This document shows positions 48,594 through 55,845 of a DNA stretch of 64,000 bases, in pieces. The notes under the pieces were generated by a model. It ran no database searches and was not told the DNA's origin. It was given only the letters and a program-made list of their open reading frames with translations. Source of the stretch: Pseudoflavonifractor intestinihominis (lineage in GTDB: Bacteria; Bacillota; Clostridia; Oscillospirales; Oscillospiraceae); assembly GCF_040096055.1 (NCBI RefSeq), contig NZ_JBBMFK010000021.1:1-64000 (forward strand), given 5' to 3'. Each line of letters starts with the position of its first letter. Position 1 is the stretch's first letter. Position numbers and translations under genes: made by a program.

Positions 48594-49649
48594 ATGCGGC
48601 ATCTGATTGATTTTGGTGATCTACCTCGAGCGGAATGGGACGCGCTGTACCGGCGCTGCAGCGATATTATTGACCATCCCGCCGATTACATGGACGCCTG
48701 TAGGGGAAAGGTGATGGCGAGTCTCTTCTATGAGCCCTCCACCCGGACCAATTTCTCCTTCCAGACGGCTATGCTCCGGGTGGGCGGCTCGGTGTTCGGC
48801 TTTGCCGACCCCAAGTCCACCTCCACCGCCAAGGGCGAGACCCTGAAGGACACCATCAAGATGGTCTCCGGCTACGCCGACGTGGTGGTGATGCGGAATC
48901 CCCGCGAGGGCGCGGCCAAGGCGGCCTCCCTGTACTCCAACGTGCCTGTGATCAACGCCGGCGACGGCGGGCATATGCACCCCACCCAGACCATGGCCGA
49001 CCTGACCACCATCACCCGGCTCCACGGCGGCGTGGACGGCCTGTCTGTGGGCCTGTGCGGCGACCTGAAGAATGGCCGCACCGTCCACTCCCTGATCAAG
49101 GCAATGGCCAAGTTCAAGGATATCAAGTTTTACCTCATCTCCCCCCGTGAGCTGGCGGTGCCCGAGTATATGCGGGCCTTCATGCGGGAGAACGGCATGT
49201 GGTTCGTGGAGGTCACCGGCCTGGAGACCGTCATGCCCCAGCTGGACGTGCTCTATATGACCCGCATCCAGCGGGAGCGCTTTGTGGACCCCCTGGAGTA
49301 CGAGCGGAACAAGGGCATCTACGTCCTCACCCGCAGCAAGCTGGAGCGGGCCCGGAAGGATCTGCTGGTGATGCATCCCCTGCCCCGTGTGGACGAGATC
49401 TCCATCGACGTGGACGACGATCCCCGGGCGGTCTACTTCGAGCAGGCCCGGTACGGCATGTTTGCCCGCATGTCCCTCCTCATCGAGCTGGCCAACCAGC
49501 CCCGCATGGACACCGATGCCGTGGAGATCGGCACCCAGCCTGTGTGCCACAACCCCAACTGCATCACCCAGACCGACCACTACCTCCCCCCTCTGGTGAA
49601 AAAGAACGGCGGCGTGGACTGCTGCGCCTTCTGTGACGCCCAGCTGTGA
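48594..49649 (+). CDS. pyrB: Aspartate carbamoyltransferase with PyrI-like zinc tail
   Basis: A 351-residue enzyme for the first committed step of pyrimidine synthesis (carbamoyl phosphate plus aspartate). Carbamoyl-phosphate motif FYEPSTRTNFSFQTAMLRVGG (about 43-63), KGETLKDTIKMVSGYADVVVMRNP, INAGDGGHMHPTQTMADLTTI, and LLVMHPLPRVDEIS are all present. After the catalytic domain, a 45-residue tail carries CHNPNC, then CAFC: a Cx4C...CxxC arrangement with NPNCIT as in the zinc domain of the separate regulatory chain PyrI. No pyrI gene follows. The ATG at 48594 with GGGGGAAG upstream gives the usual MRHLIDFGDL start. Confidence 0.93.
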   Translation: MRHLIDFGDLPRAEWDALYRRCSDIIDHPADYMDACRGKVMASLFYEPSTRTNFSFQTAMLRVGGSVFGFADPKSTSTAKGETLKDTIKMVSGYADVVVMRNPREGAAKAASLYSNVPVINAGDGGHMHPTQTMADLTTITRLHGGVDGLSVGLCGDLKNGRTVHSLIKAMAKFKDIKFYLISPRELAVPEYMRAFMRENGMWFVEVTGLETVMPQLDVLYMTRIQRERFVDPLEYERNKGIYVLTRSKLERARKDLLVMHPLPRVDEISIDVDDDPRAVYFEQARYGMFARMSLLIELANQPRMDTDAVEIGTQPVCHNPNCITQTDHYLPPLVKKNGGVDCCAFCDAQL

Positions 49650-49659
49650 TAACAGACAA

Positions 49660-49702
49660 AACAATACGGCTCCCTTCCAAACCGGAAGGGAGCCGTATTG
49701 TT
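49660..49702. terminator. Terminator between pyrB and the chromate-transporter pair
   Basis: A perfect 19-bp stem with a 5-base loop (AAACC), arms from AACAATACGG to CCGTATTGTT. Symmetric enough to act on both converging genes. Confidence 0.85.
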
Positions 49703-49717
49703 ATTCTCGGAACGGTT

Positions 49718-50314
49718 TCAGAACTGGAACACCACGCCGATGACCGCAGCGGCGGCGATGTACACAATGGGGTGGAGCTTTTTGAGGGCCTTGACCTGCA
49801 TACAGACAAAGACTGCGGCGGCCAGCACCACGCCTTTCCAGTTGATGACGGCGGTGAGGGAGTTCCAGCCGGTCCAGGCCACGCCGGTGAGCAGGGCGAT
49901 CTGGGCCACCGACAGCCCGGCGGCGGCGATCAGGCCGGTGGAGGCGGGGCGCAGGCCGGAGAACACGCCGTCCACCACCCGGCTCTGGCGGAACTTCTGG
50001 AGGAACTTGGCGATGATGAGGATCACCAGGATGGAGGGGGCCACCAGGCCCAGGGTGGCAATGACCGCGCCCACCACGTTTCCGCCAGGCAGGCCGGACT
50101 GGCCGCCCACAGTGAAGCCCACATAGGTGGCCATGTTGATGCCCATAGCGCCGGGGGTGGACTCGGACACGGCCACCATGTTGGCCAGGTCGGCGGCGGA
50201 GAACCAGCCGCTCACCTCGCCCAGGTGGCGCAGGAAGGGCAGGGTGGCCAGGCCGCCGCCCACGGAGAAAAGCCCCACCTTGAAGAACTCATAGAACAGC
50301 CGGAGAAAAATCAT
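49718..50314 (-). CDS. chrA: Chromate transporter half-protein, second subunit
   Basis: A 198-residue short-chain CHR protein. It has the N-terminal FFKVGLFSVGGGLATLPFL motif (about 10-28), VAVSESTPGAMGINMATYVGF, and then four to five hydrophobic segments. Short CHR proteins act as pairs in the membrane; whether the substrate is chromate or another anion is not known for gut anaerobes. GGAGGCGGCGAA precedes the ATG, which overlaps the stop of the first half (ATGA). Confidence 0.9.
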   Translation of the reverse strand: MIFLRLFYEFFKVGLFSVGGGLATLPFLRHLGEVSGWFSAADLANMVAVSESTPGAMGINMATYVGFTVGGQSGLPGGNVVGAVIATLGLVAPSILVILIIAKFLQKFRQSRVVDGVFSGLRPASTGLIAAAGLSVAQIALLTGVAWTGWNSLTAVINWKGVVLAAAVFVCMQVKALKKLHPIVYIAAAAVIGVVFQF

Positions 50315-50874
50315 TTCGCCGCCTCCTCTCCCCGCTTCAGGTAGCGGATGCAGGAGGTGATGGCCAGGCCGCACACGCCGGACAGGATGACCAGCAGCAC
50401 CGGGGATAGCCCCAGGAAGGCGGACAGCACCAGCACCACCAGGAAGATGACGGCGGACCACCAGTTTACCACAGAACCCTTCGCCAGCTTGATGACGCTG
50501 GAGAAGATCAGAGCGCATACGCAGGCCCGGATGCCGGCAAAGGCGTGGATGACCACCGGGAAGTCGGCAAAGTTCTGGAGGAAGGCGGCGATGATGCAGA
50601 TGATGACGATGGAGGGGAACACCACGCCCAGGGTAGCCAGAACGCCGCCCAGGCACCCGGCCTGGGTGTACCCCACAAAGGTGGCGGTGTTCACCGCAAT
50701 GATGCCGGGGGTGCACTGTCCCACGGCGTAATAGTCGGCCAGCTGGTCCTCGGTGGCCCAGCCCCGCTTCTCCACCACTTCGCGCTGGAGAATGGGAAGC
50801 ATGGCGTACCCGCCGCCAAAGGTGCAGGCGCCAAGCTTGGCAAAGGTCAAAAACAGGTCCAAATAGCGGTTCAA
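50311..50874 (-). CDS. chrA: Chromate transporter half-protein, first subunit
   Basis: A 187-residue short-chain CHR protein paired with the next gene: LFLTFAKLGACTFGGGYAMLPILQREVVEKRGW at the start, then YYAVGQCTPGIIAVNTATFVGY and hydrophobic segments. No ATG is available. A TTG at 50874 lies nine bases after AGAAGAGG and gives the canonical N-terminus; another TTG at 50883 is too close to that site. It lies 36 bases after the RsgI-like gene, so it may share that operon. Confidence 0.88.
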   Translation of the reverse strand: MNRYLDLFLTFAKLGACTFGGGYAMLPILQREVVEKRGWATEDQLADYYAVGQCTPGIIAVNTATFVGYTQAGCLGGVLATLGVVFPSIVIICIIAAFLQNFADFPVVIHAFAGIRACVCALIFSSVIKLAKGSVVNWWSAVIFLVVLVLSAFLGLSPVLLVILSGVCGLAITSCIRYLKRGEEAAK

Positions 50875-50910
50875 AATGCTCAACCTCTTCTGGTATCTAT
50901 GATTTCCAGC

Positions 50911-51828
50911 TCACTCGTGGCCCTGATGGCCGCTGTTTCCGTGGCCGTGGTGGCCGCTCTGGCTTTCCGAGCTGCCGGAGCCGGCCTGCTGGCCGTTCTG
51001 GCTTCCCGAGCTGCCGGAGCCGGTCTGCTGGCCGTTTCCGCTGCCGGAGCAGCCGCCCTGTTGGCCGCCGCCGGTATCGGAGCCGGACTGCGGTTGACCG
51101 GAGCTGCTGGATTGTGATTGGCTTTCCTGACCGGATGAGGTGTAGGGCTCACCGGAGGAGAGAGCGGCGATCCTGGCCCGGATCTCCTTCATGGACATGG
51201 CCTGTACCTCCTCCTCGGTAACAGAGGGGTCCAGGGCCTGGAGTTCCAGAAAGGCCTGATACTTTCCCACCGACATGCCAGCGTGGTGTGCCTCCTCCAG
51301 ATCGCTGCTGCTGCCCTCGTGGCAGTACACCCGGCCGCACCCCTGGGCGCAGGCCTGGGCGGCGGAGAGCATCTGGGCGCTCTTGTCCGGGTCGTCGCAG
51401 GCCACAGTGATGGACACGGCGTCGTCAGCCGCCAGATAGGCGGACACGGTCTCGCTGGACAAAATCTCCTCCAACGCCTGGGTATAGGGCTGGAAGGTCA
51501 CGTCCAGGGAGCTGGCCAGGGCCTCGCCCTCCGGGTTGAAGCCTTTCACTGAGATGACCCGGTCCAGCCGGTTGAGGGACAGCTCCAGAGAGGGGTTCAC
51601 GTCCACGCTGATGGCGGACACCGGTACCAGCACCGCGTAATAGCTCCCGGCGCCCACCAGCACCAGCAGGCAGGCCGCCGCGGCCGCGATGGTGCGGCGC
51701 AGCCGGGCGGCGGGACGCCTCCGGACGGGGGCCTCCTCACCGGCCCGGGCCAGGAAGGCCAGGGTGCGCTCTTTCAGCTCCGCTTCGGCATGGACGCTGT
51801 CAAAGGCGGCGTGCAGCTTATCCTCCAT
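50911..51828 (-). CDS. RsgI-like transmembrane anti-sigma factor
   Basis: A 305-residue protein. The cytoplasmic N-terminus (1-45) is helical and basic; a membrane helix is at about 47-64 (TIAAAAACLLVLVGAGSYYAVL). The outside part starts with AISVDVNPSLELSLNRLDRVISVKGFNPEGEAL, the conserved RsgI middle domain. In RsgI proteins the Asn-Pro bond in this segment undergoes self-cleavage; VNPS is present here. The last 75 residues are Ser/Gly/Gln-rich and end in a His-rich HHGHGNSGHQGHE, not a polysaccharide-binding domain. GGAGGTG precedes the ATG at 51828, inside the end of the sigma gene. Confidence 0.82.
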   Translation of the reverse strand: MEDKLHAAFDSVHAEAELKERTLAFLARAGEEAPVRRRPAARLRRTIAAAAACLLVLVGAGSYYAVLVPVSAISVDVNPSLELSLNRLDRVISVKGFNPEGEALASSLDVTFQPYTQALEEILSSETVSAYLAADDAVSITVACDDPDKSAQMLSAAQACAQGCGRVYCHEGSSSDLEEAHHAGMSVGKYQAFLELQALDPSVTEEEVQAMSMKEIRARIAALSSGEPYTSSGQESQSQSSSSGQPQSGSDTGGGQQGGCSGSGNGQQTGSGSSGSQNGQQAGSGSSESQSGHHGHGNSGHQGHE

Positions 51829-52303
51829 GGTCGTCACCTCCCAGCCTGTCTTTCAGCAGCTTTCTGGCCCGGGTGAGGAGGGTGTACACCGTGTTGGGAT
51901 TCTTGTCCAGAATCCGGCCGATCTCCACGGCGGAGTAGCCCTCGTAGTAGTGGAGATAGACCGGCTCCCGGTACTTTTCCGGCAGAGCGGCCACCGCCTC
52001 CAGCACCTCCCGGTGCTCCTCGGGTACGTCGGCGGGGATATCCGCCAGGGCGTGGAGGGGCACTGTCCTGCTGCGGAAAAAGCTCCGCAGCAGGTCCCGG
52101 CATGCGTTGAGGGTGACCCGGATGAACCAGGCCTTCTCATGCTCCTCGTTCTCAAACACAGCGGTGCTGAGGACGTATTTCAGAAACACCGTCTGAAACA
52201 CGTCCTCTGTGTCCGCATGGTTTTTCAGATGGAGCAGACAGATGCGCCGGACCGTATCCCCATACCGGTCGATGGCCCGGCCTGCCTCCGCCTCGCTGCG
52301 CAT
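51818..52303 (-). CDS. ECF RNA polymerase sigma factor
   Basis: A 161-residue sigma factor. Region 2 is at about 8-60 (IDRYGDTVRRICLLHLKNHADTEDVFQTVFLKYVL) and region 4 at about 100-150 (LPEKYREPVYLHYYEGYSAVEIGRILDKNPNTVYTLLTRARKLL). The start at 52303 has GGGAGGTCC upstream; the long frame further upstream is a shadow of the repeat gene. It overlaps the RsgI-like gene by 11 bases, the usual coupling of sigma and anti-sigma, and follows the repeat-protein gene by 22 bases. Confidence 0.88.
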   Translation of the reverse strand: MRSEAEAGRAIDRYGDTVRRICLLHLKNHADTEDVFQTVFLKYVLSTAVFENEEHEKAWFIRVTLNACRDLLRSFFRSRTVPLHALADIPADVPEEHREVLEAVAALPEKYREPVYLHYYEGYSAVEIGRILDKNPNTVYTLLTRARKLLKDRLGGDDHGG

Positions 52304-52325
52304 GGACCTCCCCCATTTGAACCGT

Positions 52326-52910
52326 TTAGCTGTGCCGGCCTCCGTGATGGCCGCCGTGGCCGGAGTCATGGCCACAGCCGGTACCGCAGCCGGTGCCCTG
52401 GCAGTTGGTGCCGTAGTTGTCGCACACGCCGTCGTTGTCGGCGTCCACATAGCCCGTGCCGTAGCCGGTGCCGCGGCAGTTGGTGCCGCAGTTGTCGCAG
52501 ATGCCGTCGTTATTGGCGTCCACAAAGCCCAGGGCGCAGCCGCGGCAATTGGTGCCGCAGTTGTCGCAGATGCCGTCATTGTCGGCGTCCACAAAGCCCA
52601 GGGCGCAGCCGCGGCAATTGGTGCCGCAGTTGTCACAGATGCCGTCGTTGTCGGCATCCACATAGCCCGCGCCGCAGCCGGTGCCGCGGCAGTTGGTGCC
52701 GTAGTTGTCGCACACGCCGTCATTGTCAGCGTCCACATAGCCCGCGCCGTAGCCGGTACCCTGGCAGTTGGTGCCGTAATTGTCGCAGATACCGTCCCAG
52801 TTGGCGCCCGCAAAGCGGCTGCCGTTTCCCCGGCCGGCGGCAAAAGCGCCGACAGTGATTACGGTGAGAACCAATACCACAGTCAGAGTGCCAATCAATA
52901 CCTTTTTCAT
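52326..52910 (-). CDS. Secreted Cys/Asp-rich repeat protein (VDADNDGxCDN repeats)
   Basis: A 194-residue protein with a signal peptide (residues 1-25, LIGTLTVVLVLTVITVGAFAA). It is followed by six units of about 22-26 residues, each containing D-G-I/V-CDN-Y/C-GTNC; all but the first carry FVDADNDG or YVDADNDG. The Asp pattern D-x-D-N-D-G is like the calcium loop of EF-hand/dockerin repeats, and each unit has regularly placed cysteines. The tail is Gly/His-rich. GGAGG sits eight bases before the ATG at 52910. It is the first gene of the sigma / anti-sigma operon and may be its main output or signal partner. Confidence 0.75.
   Translation of the reverse strand: MKKVLIGTLTVVLVLTVITVGAFAAGRGNGSRFAGANWDGICDNYGTNCQGTGYGAGYVDADNDGVCDNYGTNCRGTGCGAGYVDADNDGICDNCGTNCRGCALGFVDADNDGICDNCGTNCRGCALGFVDANNDGICDNCGTNCRGTGYGTGYVDADNDGVCDNYGTNCQGTGCGTGCGHDSGHGGHHGGRHS
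52380..52790 (-). repeat. In-gene tandem repeats
   Basis: Six near-identical coding units of 66-78 bases within the secreted repeat gene. The shortest differ from the longer ones by loss of the GTGYGAG-type linker. Such arrays can expand or contract by slippage or recombination. Confidence 0.8.
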
Positions 52911-53078
52911 CTTCTTGCCCTCCACAATCGTGAGATAACCCTCATGGGGGTTTCAACCATAATACGATTGAGGAAGGACGTTCCATTCATTTTGCGAAAA
53001 AATTTTTTCCCGTTATTTTTCTGCCGCCGCCCGGGCCCGAGCAGGGGAGCCATAGGCGGCTGGCAGGGAGAGCCAATA

Positions 53079-55004
53079 TCAGTTCAGGGTCTCAAGCTCC
53101 TCCATCCAGAGGCGTGCAGAGGCATCGCTGGGCATCCGCCAGTCGCCGCGGGGGGACAGAGTCACCGAGCCCACCTTGGGGCCGTCGGGCAGGCAGGAGC
53201 GCTTGAACTGCTGGGCAAAGAACCGCCGGTAGAAGTTCTTCAGCCACTTGAGGATGACAGACCGGTCGTACCGGTCCCCGAGGGCCTGCTCCGCCAGGCG
53301 GAACACCTTCCGGGGCGGGAAGCCCCAGCGGATAATATAGTAGAGGAAGAAGTCGTGGAGCTCATAGGGACCCACCAGGTCCTCGGTGCGCTGGGCGATC
53401 TCGCCGCCCACAGCGGGGAGCAGCTCGGGGGACACGGGGGTGTCCAGAATGTCCTCCAGCACGTGGGACAGGCGGGGGTCCTCCGCCACCTTGTCCCCGG
53501 CCACAAAGGACACCAGATGGCGCACCAGGGTCTTGGGGATGGAGGCGTTGACGCCGTACATGGACATGTGGTCGCCGTTGTAGGTGGCCCAGCCCAGGGC
53601 CAGCTCGCTCAGGTCGCCGGTACCCACCACCAGGCCGCCGCACTGGTTGGCGATGTCCATCAGCACCTGGGTCCGCTCTCTGGCCTGTCCGTTCTCAAAG
53701 GTCACGTCGTGGTTGTCCATGGACTGGCCGATGTCCTTGAAGTGCTGCTTCACCGCCTCGCCGATGTCGATGCGCTTCAGGGTGGCCCCCAGCCGTCCGG
53801 CCAGCTCCACGGCGTTGTCCCGGGTACGGTCGGTGGTGCCGAAGCAGGGCATGGTCACCGCGATGATGTCCGACGCGGGCCGGTCCAGCAGCTTCATGGC
53901 CACGGCGGCGATCAGGATGGCCAGGGTGGAGTCCAGTCCGCCGGACAGGCCCACTACCGCGGCTGCGGCGTGGGTATGCTCCAGCCGGCGCTTCAGGCCC
54001 AGGGCGGCGATCTTCAGGATCTCGTCGCACCGCTCGGCCCGGTCCGCGCTGTCCTCGGGCACAAAGGGGGTGGGGGAGAAGCGGCGGGTCAGGCGGGTCT
54101 CCTCCGTATCCATGTCAAAGTTGACCCGCCCGATCTCCAGGGCCTCCTTGGAAGCGGTATAGGTGTTCATGCGCCGCCGCTCGTATACCAGACGGTCCAC
54201 GTCAATCTCGCTGACGGTCAGGCCGCAGGCAAAGCGCCGCTCAGCCAGCAGGGCGCCGTTTTCGGCAATGAGATTGTGGCCGGCAAAGACCATGTCGGTG
54301 GTGGACTCGCCCTCACCGGCGTCGGCGTACACATAGCCGCACACCAGCCGGGCGGACTGGCCGGTGACCAGGGCGCGGCGGTACTCCGCCTTGCCCACCA
54401 CCTCGTCGGAGGCGGACAGGTTGAGCATCACCGTGGCTCCGGCGGCGGAGAGCAGGCCGGAGGGGGGCTGGGTGCCCCACAGGTCCTCGCAGATCTCCAC
54501 GCCGATGACCAGGTTGGGCATGGACTGGCAGCCGAAGAGCTGGCGGGCGCACAGGTCCACATCCTGGCCGCACAGCCTGATATATGCCTCTACGCCCTGA
54601 CCGGAGGCAAACCATCTGCCCTCGTAGAACTCGCCGTAATTGGGAAGGGCGGTCTTGGGAACCAGGCCCAAAATCTCTCCCTTGTGTATAACCGCCGCGC
54701 AGTTATACAGCTTGTTGTCCCATTTGTTCCGCACCGGCAGGCCCAGGGCGGTGACCATGTCCAGGTTCCGGGTGGCCTCCAGCACGGTGGCCAGGGCGTC
54801 CTCGGCCCCCTGGAGCAGGGTGTCGTGGAGGAACAGGTCCCCGCAGGTGTACCCGGTAAGGCACAGCTCGGGCAGCACCAGCACCTTGACGCCCTGCTTG
54901 GCCGCCTCCCGCATCAGGGTGAAGCAGGCCTCCGCATTGTGGCGGCAGTCGGCCACTTTGATCTGGGGCGTGCCCGCTGCGACTTTGATAAATCCGTCCC
55001 GCAT
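53079..55004 (-). CDS. nadE: Glutamine-dependent NAD+ synthetase
   Basis: A 641-residue two-domain enzyme making NAD+ from nicotinate adenine dinucleotide with glutamine as ammonia donor. The N-terminal nitrilase-like glutaminase (about 1-290) shows VLPELCLTGYTCGDLF (catalytic Glu), GLVPKTALPNYGEFYEGRWF (catalytic Lys) and VIGVEICEDLW (catalytic Cys). The C-terminal synthetase (about 320-640) has the ATP pyrophosphatase loop VVGLSGGLDSTLAILI and VGTGDLSELALGWATYNGDHMSMY. GAAGGAGG precedes the ATG at 55004. It is monocistronic from the promoter at 55052. Confidence 0.96.
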   Translation of the reverse strand: MRDGFIKVAAGTPQIKVADCRHNAEACFTLMREAAKQGVKVLVLPELCLTGYTCGDLFLHDTLLQGAEDALATVLEATRNLDMVTALGLPVRNKWDNKLYNCAAVIHKGEILGLVPKTALPNYGEFYEGRWFASGQGVEAYIRLCGQDVDLCARQLFGCQSMPNLVIGVEICEDLWGTQPPSGLLSAAGATVMLNLSASDEVVGKAEYRRALVTGQSARLVCGYVYADAGEGESTTDMVFAGHNLIAENGALLAERRFACGLTVSEIDVDRLVYERRRMNTYTASKEALEIGRVNFDMDTEETRLTRRFSPTPFVPEDSADRAERCDEILKIAALGLKRRLEHTHAAAAVVGLSGGLDSTLAILIAAVAMKLLDRPASDIIAVTMPCFGTTDRTRDNAVELAGRLGATLKRIDIGEAVKQHFKDIGQSMDNHDVTFENGQARERTQVLMDIANQCGGLVVGTGDLSELALGWATYNGDHMSMYGVNASIPKTLVRHLVSFVAGDKVAEDPRLSHVLEDILDTPVSPELLPAVGGEIAQRTEDLVGPYELHDFFLYYIIRWGFPPRKVFRLAEQALGDRYDRSVILKWLKNFYRRFFAQQFKRSCLPDGPKVGSVTLSPRGDWRMPSDASARLWMEELETLN

Positions 55005-55051
55005 GTAAACAACCTCCTTCGAGGAATGATATCCAGTGATTTTAACACTAT

Positions 55052-55080
55052 ATTCTACCCCAACTGCTCTGAGATTGCAA
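55052..55080 (-). promoter_or_regulatory. Sigma-A promoter of nadE
   Basis: Minus strand TTGCAA, 17-base spacer, TAGAAT. Confidence 0.75.
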
Positions 55081-55140
55081 CCGCTGAACCAATATGTCAG
55101 GCGTGAGTGCAGTAGCACGGGAAAATAGAGCCATCCTTAA

Positions 55141-55169
55141 TTGACAAAATAGGAGCGGAAGTGTATGAT
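55141..55169 (+). promoter_or_regulatory. Sigma-A promoter of the small repeat gene
   Basis: TTGACA, 17-base spacer, TATGAT, 41 bases before the ATG at 55210. Confidence 0.8.
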
Positions 55170-55209
55170 GCTTTTTAAATATATGAAATGTTGAAAAAGG
55201 AGGAGAAAA

Positions 55210-55485
55210 ATGGATTTAGGTGAAGCGCTGGTTGAAATTTTTTGTGATATTAGGGAAGAATTGCAGAAGATCAATGAGAATTTGAGCGAGGTCAATCATA
55301 AATTAGATGCCATCCAAGGGATAGGGATGTATGACAGTATTGCGGATATATGTGATAAATTAGAAGCAGTAAATGATAAAGTAGAATCTATCAAGGGTAC
55401 TGGTATGTATGACAGCATTGCAGATGTTTGCGACAAACTGGATGGAATTGACAGTAAAATGTTCGATATTTCCTTGAATATGTGA
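55210..55485 (+). CDS. Small coiled-coil protein with an internal repeat
   Basis: A 91-residue acidic, helical protein with no known family. A leading coiled-coil stretch (IREELQKINENLSEVNHKLDAI) is followed by two copies of a GMYDSIADxCDKL block (about 39-51 and 65-77), each preceded by an I-x-G-x-G turn. No signal peptide or membrane segment. AGGAGGAG precedes the ATG, with a good promoter upstream and a very strong terminator downstream, so it is surely expressed as a single unit. It is more AT-rich than its neighbours, which hints at separate ancestry. Confidence 0.7.
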   Translation: MDLGEALVEIFCDIREELQKINENLSEVNHKLDAIQGIGMYDSIADICDKLEAVNDKVESIKGTGMYDSIADVCDKLDGIDSKMFDISLNM

Positions 55486-55517
55486 TTTCAATCAACTTTT
55501 TGATAAAAATAGGGACA

Positions 55518-55571
55518 ACACACACCCAAAAAGCCCCCGGCCTTCCGGCCGGGGGCTTTTTGGGTGTGTGT
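55518..55571. terminator. Very long bidirectional terminator
   Basis: A perfect 25-bp stem with a 4-base loop (TTCC). The stem contains a GCCCCCGGCC core, an A5/T5 block and alternating CA/TG ends, so the T tract is inside the stem on both strands. It ends the small repeat gene and would stop transcription coming the other way. Confidence 0.85.
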
Positions 55572-55759
55572 GTTGTTCTGCAAAGGTGTTGGAGAGGGAT
55601 TGGTTGTGTTGGGAGGATTTTAAGTTCTTCTTCCTGAATCCGATATCATCATAACCAATAATTAAGGCTAAATCATGAAGGCATTGTGAATAATTTATGA
55701 ACTGCTGGGGAAGGATAAAGCGCTGCCTAAAATATCCCAATTTTTTGCACGAATGGGGA
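55572..55759 (-). other. AT-rich spacer with a possible gene remnant
   Basis: The minus strand is open for about 55 codons here (reading FILPQQFINYSQCLHDLALI and IGYDDIGFRKK). There is no ribosome binding site or normal start, and the frame runs into the terminator. It may be the decayed end of a transferred gene. I do not recognise the family. Confidence 0.3.
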
Positions 55760-55788
55760 TTGACACCCCTATAGAGGGATAGTATAAT
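55760..55788 (+). promoter_or_regulatory. Consensus promoter with palindromic spacer, P-type ATPase gene
   Basis: TTGACA, 17-base spacer, TATAAT: a full consensus. The spacer holds CCCCTATAGAGGG, a C/G-tract palindrome nearly the reverse complement of the one in the xpaC promoter. Such a strong promoter with an operator in its spacer is expected to be tightly repressed. CsoR/FrmR-family binding is a plausible but untested assignment. Confidence 0.75.
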
Positions 55789-55845
55789 TCACCCTAGGAA
55801 ATTTGATTTACCTCATGAAAACATAAAATGTGAAGGTGGACAGAC

